Assembly (NCBI RefSeq): GCF_016806835.2
Contig: NZ_CP086114.1
Span: 1 to 64,000 of the forward strand
Source of the DNA: Skermanella rosea
GTDB taxonomy: Bacteria; Pseudomonadota; Alphaproteobacteria; Azospirillales; Azospirillaceae
Length of the DNA: 64,000 bases
Direction of reading: 5' to 3'
Of this stretch, positions 60,437-64,000 are shown piece after piece; the stretch's first letter is position 1; every line of letters begins with the position of its first letter. The notes beneath the pieces are model-generated. The model made no database searches. It was given only the letters and a program-made list of their open reading frames with translations, and was not told where the DNA came from. A program made the translations under genes and the position numbers.

Positions 60437-60740
60437 CAGCGCCGCCTCCTGAATGCCGCATTCCCGCCTGAAATATGACTCAGCCAGATTTATGCAATGG
60501 AGTTATCTAAGGGGGAGACTGAAAACAGGGACATACCGAGAATATTGAAACTGCATACGTTTTGGGCATCAATCAAAAAGCTTCGATAGAAGAAGCGATG
60601 TTCCCGACGGCCATGGCGCCCCGCTTTTACTGTCGCTGAAGGCGGGGCCGATCACTTCTCCTTATCCCCTGAAGGACGTCGCCCTTCCTTGCCGGCCCCC
60701 GGCGCTTTCCCCATGCCCTGACGTCACAAAGGTGCCGCCC
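60437..60740 (+). promoter_or_regulatory. AT-rich upstream region of the RTX beta-helix gene
   Basis: This 304-base stretch has no gene. Its middle (about 60470-60600) is markedly AT-rich and is the likely promoter region of the RTX protein gene. No known operator motif was identified. Confidence 0.4.
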
Positions 60741-62627
60741 ATGCCATCGAATCCGCCTAAACTCTGGGATGCCCCGGTCCTCAAGCCGAACCACACGGTC
60801 ATCGACCTGTCGAAGACGGGATCCAGGACCCTGTGGACGTTCGACAGCGACGAAGACGTGCTCTTCATGGCTTCGGACGAGGTGAGGGAACTGGACCGGC
60901 TCCAGACGACCGGCGGGAACAACATCGTCCTGGCCGGCGGCAAGTTCGAACCGACCTCCCACAGCTCGCCGGCCGGCACCCTGAACTTCACGCAGGTCAA
61001 CGGGTCGGTCTTCGTCGAAGGCGTTCACATCGACCATCGCCATGCCGACGGCAAGGACGCGATCAACTTCTACAGCGCGGCAGGCAAGAACGCCGACTTC
61101 ATCCTGCAGAATTCCCTGATCGAGAACGTGCAGGGGACCTACGCCGGCGTCCACGCCGACATCTTCCAGCCCCAGGGTCCCACCGGCGATCTCAAGTTCT
61201 ACAACGTGACGGGCACCACCACCTATCAGGGCCTCTTCCTGCAGCCCAGGAACCCGATCAAGTCGGTCACGCTCGAGAACGTCGAGATGAAGAAGCTTCC
61301 CGGCGGCGACGACGAGACCTGGCTGTATTTCTTCGCCCAGCCCAAGGACCGGAAATACCCCGTCTCGCTGGAGAACGTCTTCGTCACCGAGCAGCCGGGC
61401 CAGCAGGCCGAGTATGACTCGGTCTATCCGTCGGCATGGCTGGACGGCGCGGTCCGGGACGGCGACACCATCACCTTCCCGAACCTCCCCTACGAGGGAT
61501 CGATCGAGATCGGCGCCGGCAACTTCGTCTCGGCCGGCGAGGTGGGCCTGAACTACGACCGCTCGATCTACGGCAACGGGGAGCTGGCCTCGTCCGGCGC
61601 GTTCAGCGGAAACGATTCGGACGACGAGTTCGAGGGCGGGGCCGACGGGAAGCTCGTCAACTACAGCTGGGTCAAGTCGGCCGTCACCGTCGATCTCGCC
61701 GAGGGCGAGGCGAGCGGCGGAAGCGGCAACGACCGTCTCAGCGGCATCGACGACGTGATCGGATCGTCCTATTCCGACCGCCTGACCGGCAACGGATCGG
61801 CCAACACGCTCGTGGGCAACGGGGGCGACGACATCCTGATCGGCGCGGGAGGAGCGGACTACCTGGCCGGGCGCGCGGGCGACGACACCCTCGACGGCGG
61901 TTCCGGAGCCGACAGGATGCTCGGCGGCACCGGCGACGACACCTTCACCGTCGACAATCCGGGCGACCGGGTCGAGGAGCGCAACGGGGAGGGCACCGAC
62001 ACCGTCCTGTCCTCGATCACCTGGACCCTCACGCCCTTCGTCGAGAACCTCACGATCACCGCCGCCTCGGGGGCGACGGGCTGGGGCAGCGGCGGCGCCA
62101 ACGTGATGCGCGGCGGGGCCGGACCGGACAAGCTGCACGGGATGGGTGGCAACGACGATCTCTCCGGCGGCGACGGCACCGACCAGCTGTATGGCGGCGG
62201 CGGCGCGGACGAACTCCGCGGCGGGGCCGGCAAGGACATCCTCAAGGGCGGTGACGGCGCCGACACCCTGACCGGCGGCCTCGGCATGGACCGTCTCTAC
62301 GGCGGCGCCGGGGCGGACCGATTCGTCTATGAAACGGCGGACGACGGCGAGCCGGGCTGGGGCCGGCGCGACAATATCCAGGATTTCAACCGGAGCCTGG
62401 ACAAGATCGACCTGACCAGGATCGACGCCGACGCCGCGGCGGGAGGCAACCAGTCCTTCGCCTATATCGGCGGCGCATCCTTCGACGGGGATGCCGGCCA
62501 GCTCCGGGTTTCCAAGGTCAATGATTTCCAGCTTGTCCAGGCCGACATGACCGGCGACGGCGAACCGGATCTCGAAATCCAGATCTCGGGCAGCGCCCCG
62601 GTCGACCGGTCCGCCTTCCTGCTCTGA
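60741..62627 (+). CDS. RTX calcium-binding protein with N-terminal beta-helix-like domain
   Basis: 628 residues. Residues 1-290 show the repeating short beta pattern of a right-handed helix (NGSVFVEGVHIDHRHADGKDAINFYS, DFILQNSLIENVQGTYAGVHADIF, DLKFYNVTGTTTYQGLFL), as in pectate-lyase-like folds. The clustered His and Asp residues are possible carbohydrate-site residues. RTX repeats (GGNDDLSGG, GGAGKDILKGG, GGDGADTLTGG) run about 340-525, followed by the serralysin-type C-terminal domain (DNIQDFNRSLDKIDLTRID, SFAYIGGASFDGDAGQLRV). The end AFLL fits a type I secretion signal. AAAGG lies 8 bases before ATG 60741. It may be a polysaccharide lyase or epimerase; activity not proven. Confidence 0.85.
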   Translation: MPSNPPKLWDAPVLKPNHTVIDLSKTGSRTLWTFDSDEDVLFMASDEVRELDRLQTTGGNNIVLAGGKFEPTSHSSPAGTLNFTQVNGSVFVEGVHIDHRHADGKDAINFYSAAGKNADFILQNSLIENVQGTYAGVHADIFQPQGPTGDLKFYNVTGTTTYQGLFLQPRNPIKSVTLENVEMKKLPGGDDETWLYFFAQPKDRKYPVSLENVFVTEQPGQQAEYDSVYPSAWLDGAVRDGDTITFPNLPYEGSIEIGAGNFVSAGEVGLNYDRSIYGNGELASSGAFSGNDSDDEFEGGADGKLVNYSWVKSAVTVDLAEGEASGGSGNDRLSGIDDVIGSSYSDRLTGNGSANTLVGNGGDDILIGAGGADYLAGRAGDDTLDGGSGADRMLGGTGDDTFTVDNPGDRVEERNGEGTDTVLSSITWTLTPFVENLTITAASGATGWGSGGANVMRGGAGPDKLHGMGGNDDLSGGDGTDQLYGGGGADELRGGAGKDILKGGDGADTLTGGLGMDRLYGGAGADRFVYETADDGEPGWGRRDNIQDFNRSLDKIDLTRIDADAAAGGNQSFAYIGGASFDGDAGQLRVSKVNDFQLVQADMTGDGEPDLEIQISGSAPVDRSAFLL

Positions 62628-62655
62628 ACTCTGAGCCCTCCGCGCCCCGGCCGGG

Positions 62656-62688
62656 GCCGGCTCCCGGTTTCTCCTGCCGGGAGCCGGC
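62656..62688. terminator. Bidirectional terminator between RTX and CBS-BON genes
   Basis: A perfect 12-bp stem, GCCGGCTCCCGG (62656-62667) with CCGGGAGCCGGC (62677-62688), 9-base loop, lies between the ends of two convergent genes. Confidence 0.7.
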
Positions 62689-62693
62689 TCCCG

Positions 62694-63425
62694 TCAATCG
62701 AGCAGCTGTCCCTCGGCGCGATAATCGATCACGTCCATCCTGTCCTCGACGGCCTTGACGCCGGGAACGTTCTGCGCCGCGACCACCAGCGCCTTGCGGT
62801 GGGCCTCGGAACTGACGCTCCCCGAGAGTTGCACGACGCCCTCCTTCACGACGACGTTCTCCCCGAACTCGGGCGCCCAGGACTGCGCCCTGAACGTTTC
62901 GATGACGCTCTCGCGCAGGCGCCGGTCGTCGGTGGTCGGCATCGGGATGGCCGGCGCCGTCGAGGTCAGGACCCGCATCACGTTCGCCCGGCTGATGATC
63001 CCGACGATACGGTGATCGCTCACGACCGGAACGCGCTTGATCCGCCGGCTCTCCATCGTGCTGACCACCTCCTCCAGCGAGGCGGCGTCATTCACGCAGG
63101 CGACGTTGCGGGTCATGACGTCCCGCACGGCACGGCTGTGTTCCTTGGCGTAGGCGTCCGCCAGTTCCTCGGGCTGCTGCGCGAAAGGGCCGGCGAAGAA
63201 GCCGAGCCACCATGATTTGCGCCGGCCGGAAGCATCGTGGGCCGTGTTGATCTCGGACCGGCGCAGAAGATCGCCCTCGCTGATGATCCCGACCACGCGG
63301 CCCTCCCCGTCCACCACGGGCATGCCGCTGATGTGATGGTCGAGCATGCGCTTGGCCGCCTCCGCGACCGTGCTGTCGGCATCTATGGTTATGACCTGCC
63401 GCGTCATGATATCGCTGGCCTGCAT
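62694..63425 (-). CDS. Tandem CBS domain plus BON domain protein
   Basis: 243 residues. Two CBS domains (residues 1-60: ASDIMTRQVITIDADSTVAEAAKRMLDHHISGMPVVD in outline; 95-155: VRDVMTRNVACVNDAASLEEVVSTMESRRIKRVPVV) could bind adenine nucleotides. The C-terminal BON domain (about 165-235: VVVKEGVVQLSGSVSSEAHRKALVVAAQNVPGVKAVEDRM) is usually a membrane- or phospholipid-contact module. The protein is cytoplasmic and often stress-linked in relatives. GGGAGG lies 6 bases before ATG 63425. Confidence 0.92.
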   Translation of the reverse strand: MQASDIMTRQVITIDADSTVAEAAKRMLDHHISGMPVVDGEGRVVGIISEGDLLRRSEINTAHDASGRRKSWWLGFFAGPFAQQPEELADAYAKEHSRAVRDVMTRNVACVNDAASLEEVVSTMESRRIKRVPVVSDHRIVGIISRANVMRVLTSTAPAIPMPTTDDRRLRESVIETFRAQSWAPEFGENVVVKEGVVQLSGSVSSEAHRKALVVAAQNVPGVKAVEDRMDVIDYRAEGQLLD

Positions 63426-63651
63426 CGTTTCCCTCCCGCTGTCAACTGCATGCCCCTGGGTCGCTGTCCTCCGGATGGTTGCTCTTCGGACAGCTGCGTT
63501 CCTGATCGAGGCGGATGGCCCGGCGGATGGATCGCCCGGAGCGGAAGCTCGCGCCTCGATGGAATCATGCGCCTGCCCGGGCCGGAGGCATACCGGGGAT
63601 TCCGCAAGGTAGAAGCGATTTTCACCGGGTCCGGGCACGAACCGGTCGCCG

Positions 63652-64000
63652 TCACTGCTTTTCCCACCAGGTCTCGACCGCGGGCCAGCCGACATCGTCG
63701 GGGACGGCCGATCCCGCCATGCGGGCCGGACGGCTCAACCGGTCCCAGTAGGCATAATGGACCGTGCCGATATACCAGCCGGGCAGGATATAGGCGTTCC
63801 ACATCAGGACGCGGTCCAGGGCGCGGCTGGCCGCGATCAGGTCTTCGCGCGACGAGGCGCTTCCGATCCTGGCGACCAGGTCGTCCACGACCGGATCCTG
63901 CACGCCCGCGACGTTGACGGTGAACCGTTCGTTGGCGAACGGGGAACCCCAGTAATGCGCCATCTCGGGCCCGGGCAGGTCGGTGGACCGGGAGAACTGG
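63652..64000 (-). CDS. Peptide ABC transporter substrate-binding protein (family 5), C-terminal part
   Basis: The last 115 or so residues of a gene whose 5' end lies beyond the window. The sequence continues upstream past the first internal Met at 63963, so the frame is open to the window edge. AHYWGSPFANERFTVNVAGVQDPVVDDLVARI, then ASRALDRVLMWNAYILPGWYIG and WYIGTVHYAYWDRLSRP, match the end of YejA/oligopeptide-type extracytoplasmic binding proteins. The fused ATPase at the other end of the window belongs to the same kind of transporter but need not be its partner. Confidence 0.88.
   Translation of the reverse strand, partial: QFSRSTDLPGPEMAHYWGSPFANERFTVNVAGVQDPVVDDLVARIGSASSREDLIAASRALDRVLMWNAYILPGWYIGTVHYAYWDRLSRPARMAGSAVPDDVGWPAVETWWEKQ

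Noticed and set aside
1-64000. tRNA, rRNA and known riboswitch genes
   Set aside because: I saw no cloverleaf with conserved TTC/GGTTC elements and no rRNA core sequence by eye; a covariance-model search would be needed to exclude small RNAs.

Overview
The window is GC-rich DNA with dense gene packing, GTG/TTG starts, ATGA/GTGA overlaps and strong purine-rich ribosome binding sites. The gene families (LivHMGF-K fusion transporter, FNR-type regulator, PQQ alcohol dehydrogenase, CreA, host attachment protein, SCO/multicopper oxidase, RTX proteins) fit an aerobic or facultative alphaproteobacterium. An Azospirillum/Skermanella-like Rhodospirillales member is my best guess, but this is inference; there is no rRNA or housekeeping marker to prove it. 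All family assignments come from reading motifs by eye.

Layout. 1-1356: end of a double-ATPase peptide transporter gene. 1.4-2.4 kb: Xre/RES toxin-antitoxin pair. 2.5-7.9 kb: creA and a branched-chain-type ABC operon (binding protein, permease, and a rare permease-ATPase-ATPase fusion) with a divergent GntR regulator. 8.8-11.9 kb: small secreted protein, beta-lactamase-fold hydrolase, MpaB/DUF2236 protein, small ORF. 12.0-21.3 kb: largely exported redox proteins (two unknown secreted proteins, SCO-like protein, multicopper oxidase, cyclase, GspC-like protein, di-heme peroxidase) around a 1.2-kb AT-rich gene-free stretch. 21.5-26.4 kb: response regulator, PAS-rich hybrid kinase, methyltransferase and a 46-residue membrane peptide. 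26.6-30.4 kb: LysR regulator divergent from an allantoate/carbamoyl amidohydrolase and an NCS1 transporter.

30.4-37.3 kb: an operon of membrane protein, DyP-type peroxidase and an atypical cytochrome P450 behind a perfect TGTGA-N6-TCACA site, then a Mut7-C protein and an SDR. The block is bracketed by two copies of a 166-bp hairpin repeat; a third, diverged copy lies near 49.1 kb. 37.5-42.7 kb: membrane protein, ABC exporter, small membrane protein, CAP-domain protein, host attachment protein, cytochrome c. 42.8-44.1 kb: a four-cysteine FNR-type regulator co-transcribed with a small gene behind an FNR-like box. 44.2-44.7 kb: nested IS3 and IS5 remnants. 44.8-48.9 kb: wHTH-TPR regulator divergent from an NmrA-like oxidoreductase, a membrane protein and a metallo-beta-lactamase-fold hydrolase.

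49.2-54.2 kb: a five-gene operon for a PQQ alcohol dehydrogenase with the extra Asp typical of lanthanide enzymes, its cytochrome c and binding protein, a PAS protein and a class I fumarase. 54.6-62.6 kb: two large RTX proteins (subtilisin-type protease; beta-helix protein) flanking an aldo/keto reductase and an aldose epimerase. 62.7-64.0 kb: a CBS-BON protein and the end of a peptide-binding protein.

The most promising systems are (1) the DyP-P450 operon, whose P450 lacks the I-helix acid/alcohol pair and has no redox partner nearby, suggesting peroxide-driven chemistry; (2) the lanthanide-type PQQ dehydrogenase without the usual vicinal cysteines, coupled to a fumarase; and (3) an FNR-type Fe-S sensor with a changed recognition helix.
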